NCBI RefSeq assembly: GCF_025950085.1
Contig: NZ_JAPDDS010000009.1
Span: forward strand, 1 to 64,000
Reading direction: 5' to 3'
Length of the DNA stretch: 64,000 bases
From: Luteolibacter flavescens
Lineage (GTDB): Bacteria > Verrucomicrobiota > Verrucomicrobiia > Verrucomicrobiales > Akkermansiaceae
Notes under the pieces: generated by a model
Databases searched by the model: none
Seen by the model: the letters and a program-made list of their open reading frames with translations, nothing else
What the model was told of the DNA's origin: nothing
Translations under genes and position numbers: made by a program
Shown: piece after piece, positions 46,205-55,749 of the stretch
Layout of the letters: each line of letters starts with the position of its first letter
How positions within the stretch are numbered: position 1 is the first letter of the stretch

Positions 46205-48942
46205 TCGGAGTCGTGCGAGAAGGCGATGCGTGCGAAGCGTCGGGCGGGCGGTGCCGCAAGCGCGGAATCAGGGAAGAGGTAGCGTTCTTCCGCGCCGGAT
46301 CCGCCGAGCGGAAGCGGCTCGTCCTCGTGGCGTGTCCACTCCACCAAATCGTCACTGGTCTCCAATCGTGCCCGCGCGCCCACGGCGGATGGAGCAGCGG
46401 CGAGGCTGGCGATCCAGCCGTGATTCGGCCCGCTGCGCAGCATCTGCATGGGCAGGGAAATCGAGCGATCCGCGATCACCGGCGAAGTGCCCGCGAGGAT
46501 CTCCACGTAGTTCGGGAAGCCATCGCCATCCGGGTCATCCGCCGCGCCGGAGGAGGCTCCGGTCACCTGTTGGGCGGCCAGCGCCGAGGCCAGCATTCCC
46601 GCGGATGGAGTCACGCGGGTCTTCAATTCCAGGACCTCGCCGATGCGGTTGATCACGAGCAGACGATCTCCCTCCGCCCTCAGCACCGGCTCCGCCGCGG
46701 ACAGCCGCAGCGTGCCTAGCTTCGTCGTGTGGTGGACCCAGGTGCCGCCCACATACTCCGTCCATAGTAGATGATGCGGGCGGATGCCGTCCGCATCGGC
46801 GGGTGCGGCTGCATCCGGGACAAATCGCAGCAGGTCGATGTCGCCATCGCCATCCAGATCCGCCGGTGCCACCAGCTTGGCAGAAGCCGGCAGGGTGATG
46901 GGAGGATGCTCCAGCGCCGCCGGCCCGGCAGCCGTGAGACGGCACGCCACCCAGGTGACCTGCGTGCCCGCTGCATCCAGCGCCGGATGGAAAAGGTCCG
47001 CAGTGCCGTCTCCCTCCAGATCGCCGGCGACCAATGATGGCACCGTCAGGCCCGCGGGCACGTCGGCGATCTTTTCCATCGAATCAAGGTGGCCACCCTC
47101 CGGATTCCATTTTCCCCACGTCAGCGCGTTGCCGAAGACCGATGGGAAAAAGATGAAGTCGCGCGCGCCATCCGCATCCAGATCGTGCCCGGCCTCCACC
47201 ACCGCCGCTCCCGTGCCGGGATAGGCCACCGGCGTGGGGTAGCTGTCCTGCGAATTCCGGGGCATGAGCCATTGTGAATGGATCATCCCGGGCTGGCTCG
47301 TCAGCAGGCGGGGGCGAGTCCCCGCCTCCAACCGCAGCGGCTGGCTGCCGGGAATCGACCACTGCATCCAGTAGTCGTAGTAGGGATCGAGCGCATTGTA
47401 GAATTCGTGGCCGTCCAGATTCTCCCACTGCATCAGGAACTGGTTTGGCCAACCGTCGAAATCCAGAAGGTCCAGCCGGCGCGCCAGATCGATATCCCCG
47501 TCGCCATCCAGATCTCCCGCGAAGAGCGGGCCCGCCGCTATTTCCGGGACGGGATAGACCCACGGCACACGCGGCGTATTCAGCGGGATATCCTTCGCGG
47601 AGAAAGGAGCATCCGCGGGAATGGCGAGGACACCGCCCGGCCAAGGCGTGCCGGAGACCCACTCGTCGCGACCGTCGCCATCCAGATGGCACCAGTTACC
47701 CTTCTCAAGCGGGCCGTAGGGGCCGGACGTCATCTTGCCAATGGTGGGCAGCTCATAGCTTTGCTCGATGACGAGTTCGCCCGGCAGATACTCCAGCAGT
47801 GCTTCCGGAGCCACGGTCGTCTGGCCCGCCGCGGTGCCCACGCTTGCATGGATGCGGCTGCCATTGGACGACTGGAAAACTTGGATCTGTCCCTTCTCCT
47901 CGATCGTTCCCCCGGCCATCGACTGGAGCAGGATCGAGCTGGAGAAGTAATCCGTGCGAAGCTGATAGATCGAGTTCACGCCGCTGCCATCCGTGGCGGT
48001 CATCCCGGCGGCCATCTCGTAGCGCGAGGCCGAGGAGCGGTAGGCTCCCGAGATCGACGTGATCTTCATCCCTCTGAAGTGAGTGCTGCCGATGCTCCAG
48101 CGCTGGTAGGTGTATGTCGCGCTCGGGTCGTAGTTTCGAAATTGCAAGCTGCTCCCCGCGACCGGGGGCGACGGGTGGTCATCGATGGACGGGAAGGCGA
48201 TGGCGAAGTTCCCGGAAAGCGTGCCATTCGAAGAGTGGATCGATGCCGTCGCGTAGGGCTTGCTCGTCGTGAAACGGTTCACGCCCCATTCGCCATTTGC
48301 CTGCGAGTGCAGCGCATACGTGCCCGTGGCGATGGCCCCGGAGCCGAGCCGCGCGCCTTCGAGATACACCACCAGGTCCAGCCTGCCATCCTTGCTGAAG
48401 TTCTCGAGGATGCAGCACTCCGGCGAGAAGCCGGGGGAATTCAGCGGGCCTTCTTCCGTCTGGATCACCGTCGCTCCGGTGCTGGTAAAGATCTTCCACA
48501 CGCCGGTATCAAGCGCGCGTCCCAGCAGCCCCGTGCGGTCCGAGGCGCACAGTTCGTGACCCGCTGTTGTGGCATTTGCCACGGGCGCGTCGAATTTCCG
48601 GAAGCGGTTCTTCAGCACCCAGCCCGGATAGTGCACGTCCGGCAGGCCGTCGCCGTCGAGGTCCGCGACCATCGGGCGGGTATTCTTCACCGCCAGCGTG
48701 CCGGTATTGATCGCCCGCAGCGTGCCGACCGGGCCATTCGGGCTGGACTCGATCCAGCCGAGGAAATCGTTCTTCCGTCCCGTGATCAGCAGGTCGCGGT
48801 CGCCATCGCCATCCAGATCTGCCTCGACGATTTGCCCGATGCCGTCCGGCCTTCGGGAGACGAGTTCCGAAGACACCACTTCCAGTGCCGCCGTGGCCGG
48901 GAGGGTGGGGAGGAGCAGGCAGCAGAGGAGGGTCCGGCGCAC
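46201..48942 (-). CDS. Secreted FG-GAP/VCBS repeat protein, upstream paralog
   Basis: About 913 residues if the GTG at 48942 is used. That start has AGGGA upstream and gives the signal peptide VRRTLLCCLLLPTLPATAA (initiated as Met). A reading from ATG 49230 would add 96 residues of non-secretory sequence and overlap the upstream lipoprotein gene. FG-GAP loops (ADLDGDGDRDLLITG, GDLDGDGDIDLARRL and others), a PDGDGFPNYVEILAGTSP loop and a C-terminal beta domain mirror the downstream paralog in order and length. The pair is translationally coupled through ATGA at 46201-46204. Confidence 0.9.
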   Translation of the reverse strand: MRRTLLCCLLLPTLPATAALEVVSSELVSRRPDGIGQIVEADLDGDGDRDLLITGRKNDFLGWIESSPNGPVGTLRAINTGTLAVKNTRPMVADLDGDGLPDVHYPGWVLKNRFRKFDAPVANATTAGHELCASDRTGLLGRALDTGVWKIFTSTGATVIQTEEGPLNSPGFSPECCILENFSKDGRLDLVVYLEGARLGSGAIATGTYALHSQANGEWGVNRFTTSKPYATASIHSSNGTLSGNFAIAFPSIDDHPSPPVAGSSLQFRNYDPSATYTYQRWSIGSTHFRGMKITSISGAYRSSASRYEMAAGMTATDGSGVNSIYQLRTDYFSSSILLQSMAGGTIEEKGQIQVFQSSNGSRIHASVGTAAGQTTVAPEALLEYLPGELVIEQSYELPTIGKMTSGPYGPLEKGNWCHLDGDGRDEWVSGTPWPGGVLAIPADAPFSAKDIPLNTPRVPWVYPVPEIAAGPLFAGDLDGDGDIDLARRLDLLDFDGWPNQFLMQWENLDGHEFYNALDPYYDYWMQWSIPGSQPLRLEAGTRPRLLTSQPGMIHSQWLMPRNSQDSYPTPVAYPGTGAAVVEAGHDLDADGARDFIFFPSVFGNALTWGKWNPEGGHLDSMEKIADVPAGLTVPSLVAGDLEGDGTADLFHPALDAAGTQVTWVACRLTAAGPAALEHPPITLPASAKLVAPADLDGDGDIDLLRFVPDAAAPADADGIRPHHLLWTEYVGGTWVHHTTKLGTLRLSAAEPVLRAEGDRLLVINRIGEVLELKTRVTPSAGMLASALAAQQVTGASSGAADDPDGDGFPNYVEILAGTSPVIADRSISLPMQMLRSGPNHGWIASLAAAPSAVGARARLETSDDLVEWTRHEDEPLPLGGSGAEERYLFPDSALAAPPARRFARIAFSHDSE

Positions 48943-49029
48943 GCGGTCCCTGATAGGTGTAGGGGGCTGCCCTGACAAGGAGATCGATGTGAAAAACCTG
49001 TGCGTATTGCTAACATTCCGCGGTAAATG

Positions 49030-49049
49030 ATTTATCCACGTTGATAAAT
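49030..49049. promoter_or_regulatory. AT-rich dyad upstream of the FG-GAP operon
   Basis: ATTTATC (49030-49036) and GATAAAT (49043-49049) form a perfect inverted repeat with a 6-nt centre, 88 bp upstream of the GTG at 48942. It is the only AT-rich patch in this stretch. The low-GC stem fits an operator better than a terminator. The regulator is unknown. Confidence 0.4.
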
Positions 49050-49055
49050 ATTCAC

Positions 49056-49796
49056 CTATCCCTGCGCTGCCCGCCGCCGCCGGAGCTTCCTGCCCCAGTG
49101 GATCACCAGCGCCGCGATGGAGAGCAGCAGCCCGCACGCGATGAACCACACGTATGAGGGCAGGGGGATTGCCGCGCGGAAGTGCGTGGTGAAGGGCTGC
49201 TTCAGCGCCTCGCCCAGCGTGTAGTCCCACACCAGCGTCTTCCCTGCATTGTCCGTCCGCGTGGCATTGTGTTCCTTCGCGGGCTTCGGCAGGTGGATGA
49301 TGTAGGTCAGGCGGCGATCCTTCCTCTCCGTGCCACCGATGACCAGCGATGCCAGCCCCAGCGCCTCGCCCACGTGGATGCTGCGGGAGAAGTCCACATC
49401 CAGCCCGCGCACGTGCACGTCGAAGTGCCCGGCGATGTCAGCCGTGGACTCCGGCATGCTCTTCAGATCGTCGCTCTTCTTCAGCTTCCGCAGGGAAAGC
49501 ACCGAGTCCGTGGAGACATCCACGGCCACCACGGCGCGATCATCCTTCGCCGTCACGCTCACCGCATCCAGCTTCAGCGAGGGCTGCCGGGCGATCAGCG
49601 TGCGGATCTTTTCCTCCAGGCCCGCCGCGCCTCCGCCCAGCATCAGTGCGGACTCCGGCACCGTGTAGCGCAGCTCCGCGCGACCCCGGCCATCCGGCTC
49701 CACCCACACCTCCTCGCGCACGTCAAAGCACGCCGCGAGCATCGCGCACGCCGCGATCACGAGGAACCTTTGGAATATGGCGTGAAGCTTGCGCAT
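49056..49796 (-). CDS. LppM-like lipoprotein with C-terminal transmembrane helix
   Basis: A protein of 246 residues from ATG 49796. The signal has lipobox LAAC, then DVREEVWVEPDGRGRAELRYTVP, a pattern resembling the LppM/DUF3153 group of exported proteins (moderate resemblance). A beta-rich domain follows, and near residue 220 a transmembrane helix (VWFIACGLLLSIAALVIHW) ends in a strongly basic tail (GRKLRRRRAAQG). A lipid anchor at one end and a helix at the other would tether both ends. Only 30 bp separate its start from the divergent methyltransferase gene. Confidence 0.8.
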   Translation of the reverse strand: MRKLHAIFQRFLVIAACAMLAACFDVREEVWVEPDGRGRAELRYTVPESALMLGGGAAGLEEKIRTLIARQPSLKLDAVSVTAKDDRAVVAVDVSTDSVLSLRKLKKSDDLKSMPESTADIAGHFDVHVRGLDVDFSRSIHVGEALGLASLVIGGTERKDRRLTYIIHLPKPAKEHNATRTDNAGKTLVWDYTLGEALKQPFTTHFRAAIPLPSYVWFIACGLLLSIAALVIHWGRKLRRRRAAQG

Positions 49797-49826
49797 CGGA
49801 AAGACCGTCGCCACGCTCTAACCGCG

Positions 49827-50468
49827 ATGCAACGCATTGTTGAGCCGGAAATCATCGACCAACTTCCACCGGACCACCCGGACGTGAAGCGCAGCCGCGT
49901 GGACCTGAAGGTGATCAACTTCCTGATGGGCAACGAGCGCTGGATCGCGCGCCACCTCGCCAAATATCCCGCGGCCATGGCGAATGGCGTGGTCGAGATC
50001 GGTGCGGGCGAGGGCACGCTGCTCCGCCGCCTGGCCCGCCGCCACCCCGGCATCCCGCTGACCGCCTGTGACTTGGCCCCGCGCCCGGCGGGCCTGCCGG
50101 AGACCATTGTGTGGGACCAGAGGGATGTCTTCGAGAGTCTGGCCGGGATGAAGGCTGGCGTGCTCGCGGCGAATCTTTTCCTCCATCACTTCGAGTATGA
50201 GGAGCTGGAGCGCTTTCGCCCCCTGATGGAGAATTTCGAGGTCATCTGCTTGAATGAACCGTATCGCGTGGAGCGGACCGTGTGGGATGCGCAGTTCATC
50301 CTGCCTTTCGTCGGTCGCGCGACGAAGCACGACATGATGGTCAGCATCCGCGCGGGCTTCGTGCATGGCGAGCTGCCGGAGCGCCTCGGCCTCGATCCCG
50401 CGAAATGGCGCATCCGCGAGGAAACCACATGGCGCGGCGGGCTGCGCATGCTAGCTTCGCGCGCTTGA
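49827..50468 (+). CDS. Class I SAM-dependent methyltransferase of the type III PKS operon
   Basis: A protein of 213 residues from ATG 49827. The SAM motif VVEIGAGEGTLLRRLA, then LTACDLAPRP and the Leu-rich post-motif AANLFLHHFEYEELERF, match UbiE-like small-molecule methyltransferases. The C-terminus (VGRATKHDMMVSIRAGF, then [12 protein letters not shown]) is specific but not assignable by me. It is first in a three-gene set; its TGA overlaps the TTG of the next gene. It probably methylates the polyketide product (inference from context). Confidence 0.87.
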   Translation: MQRIVEPEIIDQLPPDHPDVKRSRVDLKVINFLMGNERWIARHLAKYPAAMANGVVEIGAGEGTLLRRLARRHPGIPLTACDLAPRPAGLPETIVWDQRDVFESLAGMKAGVLAANLFLHHFEYEELERFRPLMENFEVICLNEPYRVERTVWDAQFILPFVGRATKHDMMVSIRAGFVHGELPERLGLDPAKWRIREETTWRGGLRMLASRA

Positions 50469-51481
50469 GCGGCACGGTGACCATCGCGGGCGGGGGATTG
50501 GCGGGACTATCGCTGGCCGCGGGCCTGCGCCTGCACGGCATCCCCGTCACCGTCCACGAGGCCGGTCACTACCCGCGCCACCGCGTCTGCGGGGAATTCA
50601 TCTCCGGCGTGCAGTGCTCTACACTGGATGCACTGGGCATCGCCGAGGCACTCGCCGATGCCGAGTCACTGCGCAGCGTCACTTGGTGGCGTGAGGGCCG
50701 GTTGCTCCACGACGACACATTGCCCGAACCCGCCATGGGCATCTCGCGTCATCGCCTGGACCTGCGGCTGAAGGAAAGGGTGACGGGTCTAACAGGTGAG
50801 GTCATCGAACGCTCGCGCCACCCGCGCGAGGCTGCCGAGGGCCACGTCTGTGCCGCAGGCCGCGTGCCGCAGCGCGGCCCCTGGGTGGGGCTGAAGGCTC
50901 ACTATCTCCACCTGCCGATGGCCGCCGACCTGGAGATGCATCTGGGGGCGAATGGCTACGCCGGTCTCGCCCGCGTGGAAGACGGTCGCGTGAATGTCTG
51001 CGGGCTTTTTCGCGTGGATCGCGCCACCGCTGGCACGGGCAGCGGATTGCTGGATGCCTATCTCCGCGCGGGTGGAAATGGCGCGCTCGCCGATCGCCTC
51101 AAGTCCGCGCAGGTGGACGAGCCATCCTTTTCCGCCGTGGCAGGCTTTCAGCTAGGCAGGCAGCGCAGCGCGCCCGGCCTGTGCGTGGTGGGGGATGCCG
51201 AGAGCATGATCCCGCCCTTCACGGGGAATGGCATGAGCATGGCCTTCCAGTCGGCGGAGCTCGCGCTGGACTCGCTCGTCCGCTGGAGTCGTGGCGGGCT
51301 TCCGTGGCATGACTGCGTGGCGGAGATCCGCACGCTGCAGCGCCGCCGCTTTCGCACGCGCCTCACCGCGGCACGGGCACTGCATCCGCTCTTGCTCCGT
51401 CGCGGCGGGCGGGTGGTCATCGAGTCCATCGCCGCCGCCGGGCTGCTGCCCTTCCGCCCGCTTCTTTTCCTCGTCCGCTGA
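50465..51481 (+). CDS. FAD-dependent oxidoreductase of the type III PKS operon
   Basis: About 338 residues starting at TTG 50465, which overlaps the upstream stop as TTGA and puts the FAD-binding strand [20 protein letters not shown] at the very N-terminus, as the fold requires. ATG 50429 would add 12 residues and is the alternative. Other features are [10 protein letters not shown], as in geranylgeranyl reductase-like flavoproteins, and the second FAD motif [21 protein letters not shown] reductase or hydroxylase acting on a hydrophobic substrate is likely. Its stop shares one base with the PKS start. Confidence 0.88.
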   Translation: MSGTVTIAGGGLAGLSLAAGLRLHGIPVTVHEAGHYPRHRVCGEFISGVQCSTLDALGIAEALADAESLRSVTWWREGRLLHDDTLPEPAMGISRHRLDLRLKERVTGLTGEVIERSRHPREAAEGHVCAAGRVPQRGPWVGLKAHYLHLPMAADLEMHLGANGYAGLARVEDGRVNVCGLFRVDRATAGTGSGLLDAYLRAGGNGALADRLKSAQVDEPSFSAVAGFQLGRQRSAPGLCVVGDAESMIPPFTGNGMSMAFQSAELALDSLVRWSRGGLPWHDCVAEIRTLQRRRFRTRLTAARALHPLLLRRGGRVVIESIAAAGLLPFRPLLFLVR

Positions 51482-52506
51482 TGTTCCTGGAATCCATCGC
51501 CACCGCCGTCCCGCCGCACCGCTACACGCAGGCCCAGTGCCTGGATGGCCTGCGTGCCTCGCCCGCCTTCGCCGCGCTGCGCCCGCGCTCGCAGGGACTG
51601 TTGGAAAAGATCCTCGCAAATGATTCCTCCGGCATCGCCACCCGCAGCCTCTGCCTGCCGGAGATTGCGCCCGTGGTCTCGCAGGACGCACAATCGCTGA
51701 ACGAGGCCTTCGAGCGCGAGGCACCCGCACTGGCCGTCGCAGCCCTCCGCCCGGCTTTGGAAAAGGCGGGCATCTCCGCAGCGGACCTCGATGCGCTCTT
51801 CATCTGCACCTGCACCGGCTATCTCTGCCCGGGGGTGACCAGCCACGTGGCCGAGGCGCTCGGGCTACGGGATACGTCGTACTTGCAGGATCTCGTCGGC
51901 CTCGGCTGCGGTGCCGCCATTCCCATGCTGCGCTCCGCTGCGGGCTTCCTCGCCATGCATCCGGGGGCCAGGGTCGCCACCGTGGCGGTGGAGATCTGCT
52001 CCGCCGCTTTCTACGCCGATGACGATCCGGGCGTGCTCATCTCGCTCTGCCTCTTCGGCGATGGCGCTGCGGCTGCCGTATGGTCGGACGCGGCGGGGGA
52101 GGGGAAGTGGCAGGCCGGTCACTTCACCACCGTCCACCGCCCGGAGCAGCGGGAAAAGATCCGCTTCGTCAATGCGGGCGGGAAGCTCCGCAATCAACTC
52201 GACAAGGCCGTCCCCGGTCTCGCCGCCGAAGCCGTCGCTGAACTCTACGGAAAACGCACCGCCGACCCCGACCGCGTGCTCGCTCACTCCGGCGGCCGCG
52301 ATGTCATCGAGGCGCTGGAGGCCGTGCTGCCGCATCACCTGCCGGAGACGCGCGAGGTCCTTCGCGAGCATGGCAACATGAGCAGCCCCTCCGTTCTCTT
52401 CGCCCTCGAACGCGCCCTGGCCTCCGCCAATGGCGACCGCCGCTGGTGGCTCACCGCCTTCGGCGCTGGCTTCGCCGCGCACGCGTGCGAGATGTGGCGC
52501 AGCTAG
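51481..52506 (+). CDS. Type III polyketide synthase (chalcone synthase-like)
   Basis: A protein of 341 residues. It condenses malonyl-CoA units onto an acyl starter without an acyl carrier protein. The catalytic triad is intact: Cys143 in [11 protein letters not shown], His269 in VLAHSGGRD and Asn299 in [15 protein letters not shown]. The CTGYLCPG segment and the C-terminal [11 protein letters not shown] follow the family. The starter and chain length cannot be read. It is third in the methyltransferase-oxidoreductase-PKS operon, with 1-nt and 4-nt overlaps showing tight coupling. It ends tail to tail with the next gene, sharing CTAG. Confidence 0.96.
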   Translation: MFLESIATAVPPHRYTQAQCLDGLRASPAFAALRPRSQGLLEKILANDSSGIATRSLCLPEIAPVVSQDAQSLNEAFEREAPALAVAALRPALEKAGISAADLDALFICTCTGYLCPGVTSHVAEALGLRDTSYLQDLVGLGCGAAIPMLRSAAGFLAMHPGARVATVAVEICSAAFYADDDPGVLISLCLFGDGAAAAVWSDAAGEGKWQAGHFTTVHRPEQREKIRFVNAGGKLRNQLDKAVPGLAAEAVAELYGKRTADPDRVLAHSGGRDVIEALEAVLPHHLPETREVLREHGNMSSPSVLFALERALASANGDRRWWLTAFGAGFAAHACEMWRS

Positions 52507-53582
52507 CGGAAGTCTTGCAGCGCCGTGGCATCGCCCACCCAAGTGCCGAAGTAAGGCCACTCCGCGCCATCCCGCCACAGGAAAACGAAGAACGGCGCAT
52601 CATACGAAAAGAGGCGCGGGAATAGCAGCGGCTTGTCGATGGGACCGCCAAAGGGATCGTCGCTCATTGATACCTCCGCACGCACCCGCGCGCCGCGTTC
52701 GTGAAGCTCGAATTTCACCATCTGCTCGGCACGCTTGATGATGCGGGGCAGGGGCTGGCCTTTGTAATGCCGCGGCGATGCCAGATCCGCACTGAAGTCA
52801 TGCATGGAGACCAGCTTCACGTAGGGCACCCGGATCTCATCGCGCTCGTGCAGCCACGGGTCATCTTGTGCGCGGCTCTTGCCCGATGACTTGTCCCACG
52901 CTTCGCGCCAGGTCCGCAACCACTTGCTGGCGGTGGCGAAGTCCAATTCGGCCCCCGCGGGCGGGCGAAACAGGATGACCGTGTCGTTCGACTCCTTGCA
53001 AAGCATCTGCAGTGCGTGGGATTTCTCCGACGGGCGATAGGACAGCACGCGGACCGTATCGGCGAATTCCCCGCTCTTCTCGCCCTTCACGCCGAAGAAC
53101 TTCACCTTCGTCTGCGTATCACCCGCCTTGAAGTTCAGCGGCACCTTGCGCGAGCGATAGAATTCCTTCCGGAAGCTCACATCGCGATCCAGCAGGCCGA
53201 AGACCGCGAGGCTCCCGGCTCCCGGATTCACCAGCCGGAAAGGCCCGGCAGCTTCGCCGGTCATCCTTGCGGCCTCGGCATTCACCTTCGTGAGGAATTC
53301 TTCACTCGCAGTACCGGCCCACGTCTTCCACCGGCCGTCCGGCATAACCGGCTCCGCGTCCCACGTAAAGGAGTCGAGGCGCGAGATCAAGCTGTTAGAC
53401 GGCTCCACCTTCACCGGATTTCCGCTATGTGTCGCGTTCAGCTTGTCCCATGACGCTTGGAAAAGCGGTGTCCACACCACGGTCTTCGCGACTGGCAGCT
53501 TCTCCTCCGGATGCGCCACGGAGGCGATCTCCGCCGTCGCGGGGAATACTGCAGCCAGCAGTAGCAGGGGTATCGTTTTCAT
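52503..53582 (-). CDS. Exported protein of unknown function
   Basis: A protein of 359 residues with signal peptide [17 protein letters not shown]. The body is globular, with strands such as [16 protein letters not shown] near residue 35 and a C-terminus [18 protein letters not shown]. The last segment recalls the end of serpin folds only faintly, so I leave it unassigned. It overlaps the upstream gene as ATGA (53579-53582) and is the last gene of a three-gene minus-strand set with two secretin-like proteins. Confidence 0.78.
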   Translation of the reverse strand: MKTIPLLLLAAVFPATAEIASVAHPEEKLPVAKTVVWTPLFQASWDKLNATHSGNPVKVEPSNSLISRLDSFTWDAEPVMPDGRWKTWAGTASEEFLTKVNAEAARMTGEAAGPFRLVNPGAGSLAVFGLLDRDVSFRKEFYRSRKVPLNFKAGDTQTKVKFFGVKGEKSGEFADTVRVLSYRPSEKSHALQMLCKESNDTVILFRPPAGAELDFATASKWLRTWREAWDKSSGKSRAQDDPWLHERDEIRVPYVKLVSMHDFSADLASPRHYKGQPLPRIIKRAEQMVKFELHERGARVRAEVSMSDDPFGGPIDKPLLFPRLFSYDAPFFVFLWRDGAEWPYFGTWVGDATALQDFR

Positions 53583-54424
53583 CGCACGGGAAGCACGTCG
53601 GCTTTCACGAAGATCATCACCTTCCGGGTGAGGTCGGTGGCGCCCTTGTCCGACTTCGGCGAGACCACCCCGGCGAGCACGTAGCTTCCGCGCGTGACCG
53701 TCAGCGCGGTGGTCAGGCGGGCGGTGTAGAAATCAGGCATCTCGATCGTGGCGACATTCCCCAGTGCGTCCTTCCGCTCATACCAACGGCTATTGCCGGT
53801 GTGCCAGGTTAGCTCCGGTGAGATGCGGAGGTCGATCAGCTTCGAATCAAATCCCACGGTCGGCTCGGTTTCTAGAGTGGATCCAACATTTCGCGTTTCG
53901 AATGAAGTTGGCGTGGGTCCGCTTACCAGATTGGCGAGTGCGTTGATCTGCGCCGGGCTCACCGGCGTCTCCTTGTCCGGCGTGGCGATCGCGTCCGGCA
54001 CCGATGCGGGCTCCGCCTCGGTCGGGTAGATCTGCTCGCGGATCGATTCCACCAAGATCTTTTCCCCGCTACGTCCGGCGAGGACCTGGGTGTCTAGCAA
54101 CTTGGCATTGCCATCTTTCACCATCGCCTGGACTTGACTCCGCAACTCGGTCGCGTCGGCGCTTTTCGGGCGCTTCATGAAAAGCAGGTCGCTCAGCTTT
54201 TCATGGGACATCTCGATGTAATCCACCTGCACCTGGACGATCACCGGAGTGTCGCCATCGATTGCATCGGGGTCGAATGGATCCTCGGCCGTGCTGTCCT
54301 CGTCGTCAGCGGCACGATCTGTGATCTCCACTGGAGAATCGCCTTCAAAAGGCGGCGGCACCGGCTTCTCCTGCGCGGTCGCGGAGAGTGCCAGCATGAA
54401 ACAGAGCAACGAGGGGAGCTTCAT
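53579..54424 (-). CDS. Exported secretin-like (type II/III short-domain) protein
   Basis: A protein of 281 residues from ATG 54424 (signal MKLPSLLCFMLALSATA). A GTG at 54484 overlapping the upstream stop as GTGA would add 20 residues before the signal. After an acidic linker there is an N-domain-like strand (VIVQVQVDYIEMSHEKLSDL), then FETRNVGSTLETEPTVG and LIDLRISPELTWHTG and the end YVLAGVVSPKSDKG..KVMIFVKADVL. This order resembles the beta domain of secretins in miniature. It lacks enough length to form a full outer-membrane gate. The partner genes suggest a periplasmic assembly. Confidence 0.78.
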   Translation of the reverse strand: MKLPSLLCFMLALSATAQEKPVPPPFEGDSPVEITDRAADDEDSTAEDPFDPDAIDGDTPVIVQVQVDYIEMSHEKLSDLLFMKRPKSADATELRSQVQAMVKDGNAKLLDTQVLAGRSGEKILVESIREQIYPTEAEPASVPDAIATPDKETPVSPAQINALANLVSGPTPTSFETRNVGSTLETEPTVGFDSKLIDLRISPELTWHTGNSRWYERKDALGNVATIEMPDFYTARLTTALTVTRGSYVLAGVVSPKSDKGATDLTRKVMIFVKADVLPVR

Positions 54425-54480
54425 CTTCCGCCTGCTAACAGATCCATCATCCGGTGGCGAAGCATATCTCGTGATGTCAC

Positions 54481-55749
54481 TCACTCCTGCCCATGCACCC
54501 GCTTGCCCGCGGCATCCACCAGGGTCGGCGTGAGGATCACCACCGAGCGCGAGCCATTCGGGTGCGTCTGCACGTGCACACGGGCCTTCCCGTCGCGGGC
54601 GAAGGAGCTGTCGGTGACCGGTGGCCGGTCCACGAAGCTGAAAACGGACGGCCCGCCATTTTCTTCGACCGTCTTCTCCGTGAGGTTTAGGTCCATATGG
54701 TGCCCGAGACCATAGGGGGACGACCGCAGGTCGAGGACGACGCCCACATTTTCAGAGATGAATCCGCTATCCTCCGTGTCCGAGGGCATGATGAACTCGC
54801 GGATGATCTCGATCTTCGTGGGTTCGCCGGGCCGGCCGGTGGTCTCCGGGATCGCGACAACTTCCACCCCCTTCGTCTGTCCCAGCTTTCTCATCAGCTC
54901 CAGCGTCCCCGCGTCATCGAGCGCCGTCATGTCCTCCGGCAGCCCGCCGGTGCCGGGGTCGATCTTGATCATGCGCGTCTCCATCTTGTGCTGGATGTGC
55001 ATCTCGTCCGCGATGGTGTCGATCAGGCCCGTGATCGTGACCCGGTCGGCAGCACTGGTGGTCTCCATTTGCAGGGTGCTGCCGGTCAGCCTGAGCTTCG
55101 TGGTGGGATCGATCTCGATGCCGCTTTTCTCAAGGAACTCGGGAAGAAACCGCGGGTGATTCCGCAGCTTTGTCCTCGATGGATCGGCCTCGGGGCCGAA
55201 GGCCGAGAAGAGATCCGGCGGGACTTGGAAGCTCTTTGTCACCATCTTGCCCGTCTCCTCCGGTGCCGTGAAGACATACTCGCTGCCGGTGCGCTTCACC
55301 TTCAACCCCGCCAGCGCGGCGAGCAGGCGGATCGAGCTGTCGAGATTGCAGACGCCGGTCTTCGTCGTCAGCGGGCGAGTCGCATCACCCGGAACGGTGA
55401 AGGTGAGATTCAACGGAACCTCGCCCGACTCGCGGCAGACTTCTTCATAGACGGCCTGCAATTTCGCGAGCGCGGCCTTCAATGGCAGTCCGTCGATCAC
55501 CACTTCCGGAAGGTAGAATTCGCGCAGCTTCTCCGGTCGGTGCGTCGCGTGGCCATTTGGGTTCCTCGCACGATCCGATGTTTTGGATGAAAGGCGCTTT
55601 GGTGCCTCATCTTCCCGGCCTCCCGCCAGCCGCTCCGTATCACGCGAACCATTGGGCCCATCACGCTCCCATGAAAAGTGGCGCACGCCCCGCTCCAGGC
55701 AGAGCAGGCCGATGAGCAGGGATGCCACGGCAGCCACGCGTTTCTTCAT
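54481..55749 (-). CDS. Exported secretin-like protein with STN-type N-terminal domain
   Basis: A protein of 422 residues from ATG 55749 (MKKRVAAVASLLIGLLCL, signal or anchor). Residues 80-180 resemble an STN/secretin short domain (LPLKAALAKLQAVYEE..LNLTFTVPGD, LLAALAGLKVKRTGSEYVFTAP). The C-terminal half has DEMHIQHKMETRMIKI, GVVLDLRSSPYGLGHHMDLNL and RSVVILTPTLVD, again secretin-like. It starts the three-gene set. The frame continues upstream to 55950 across a run of nine Gs (plus strand 55861-55869), which I treat as non-coding. Confidence 0.78.
   Translation of the reverse strand: MKKRVAAVASLLIGLLCLERGVRHFSWERDGPNGSRDTERLAGGREDEAPKRLSSKTSDRARNPNGHATHRPEKLREFYLPEVVIDGLPLKAALAKLQAVYEEVCRESGEVPLNLTFTVPGDATRPLTTKTGVCNLDSSIRLLAALAGLKVKRTGSEYVFTAPEETGKMVTKSFQVPPDLFSAFGPEADPSRTKLRNHPRFLPEFLEKSGIEIDPTTKLRLTGSTLQMETTSAADRVTITGLIDTIADEMHIQHKMETRMIKIDPGTGGLPEDMTALDDAGTLELMRKLGQTKGVEVVAIPETTGRPGEPTKIEIIREFIMPSDTEDSGFISENVGVVLDLRSSPYGLGHHMDLNLTEKTVEENGGPSVFSFVDRPPVTDSSFARDGKARVHVQTHPNGSRSVVILTPTLVDAAGKRVHGQE

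Noticed and set aside
52503-53582. Serpin-family assignment for the exported protein
   Set aside because: Only the last 25 residues faintly resemble the serpin end; no reactive-centre loop or shutter motif could be identified.
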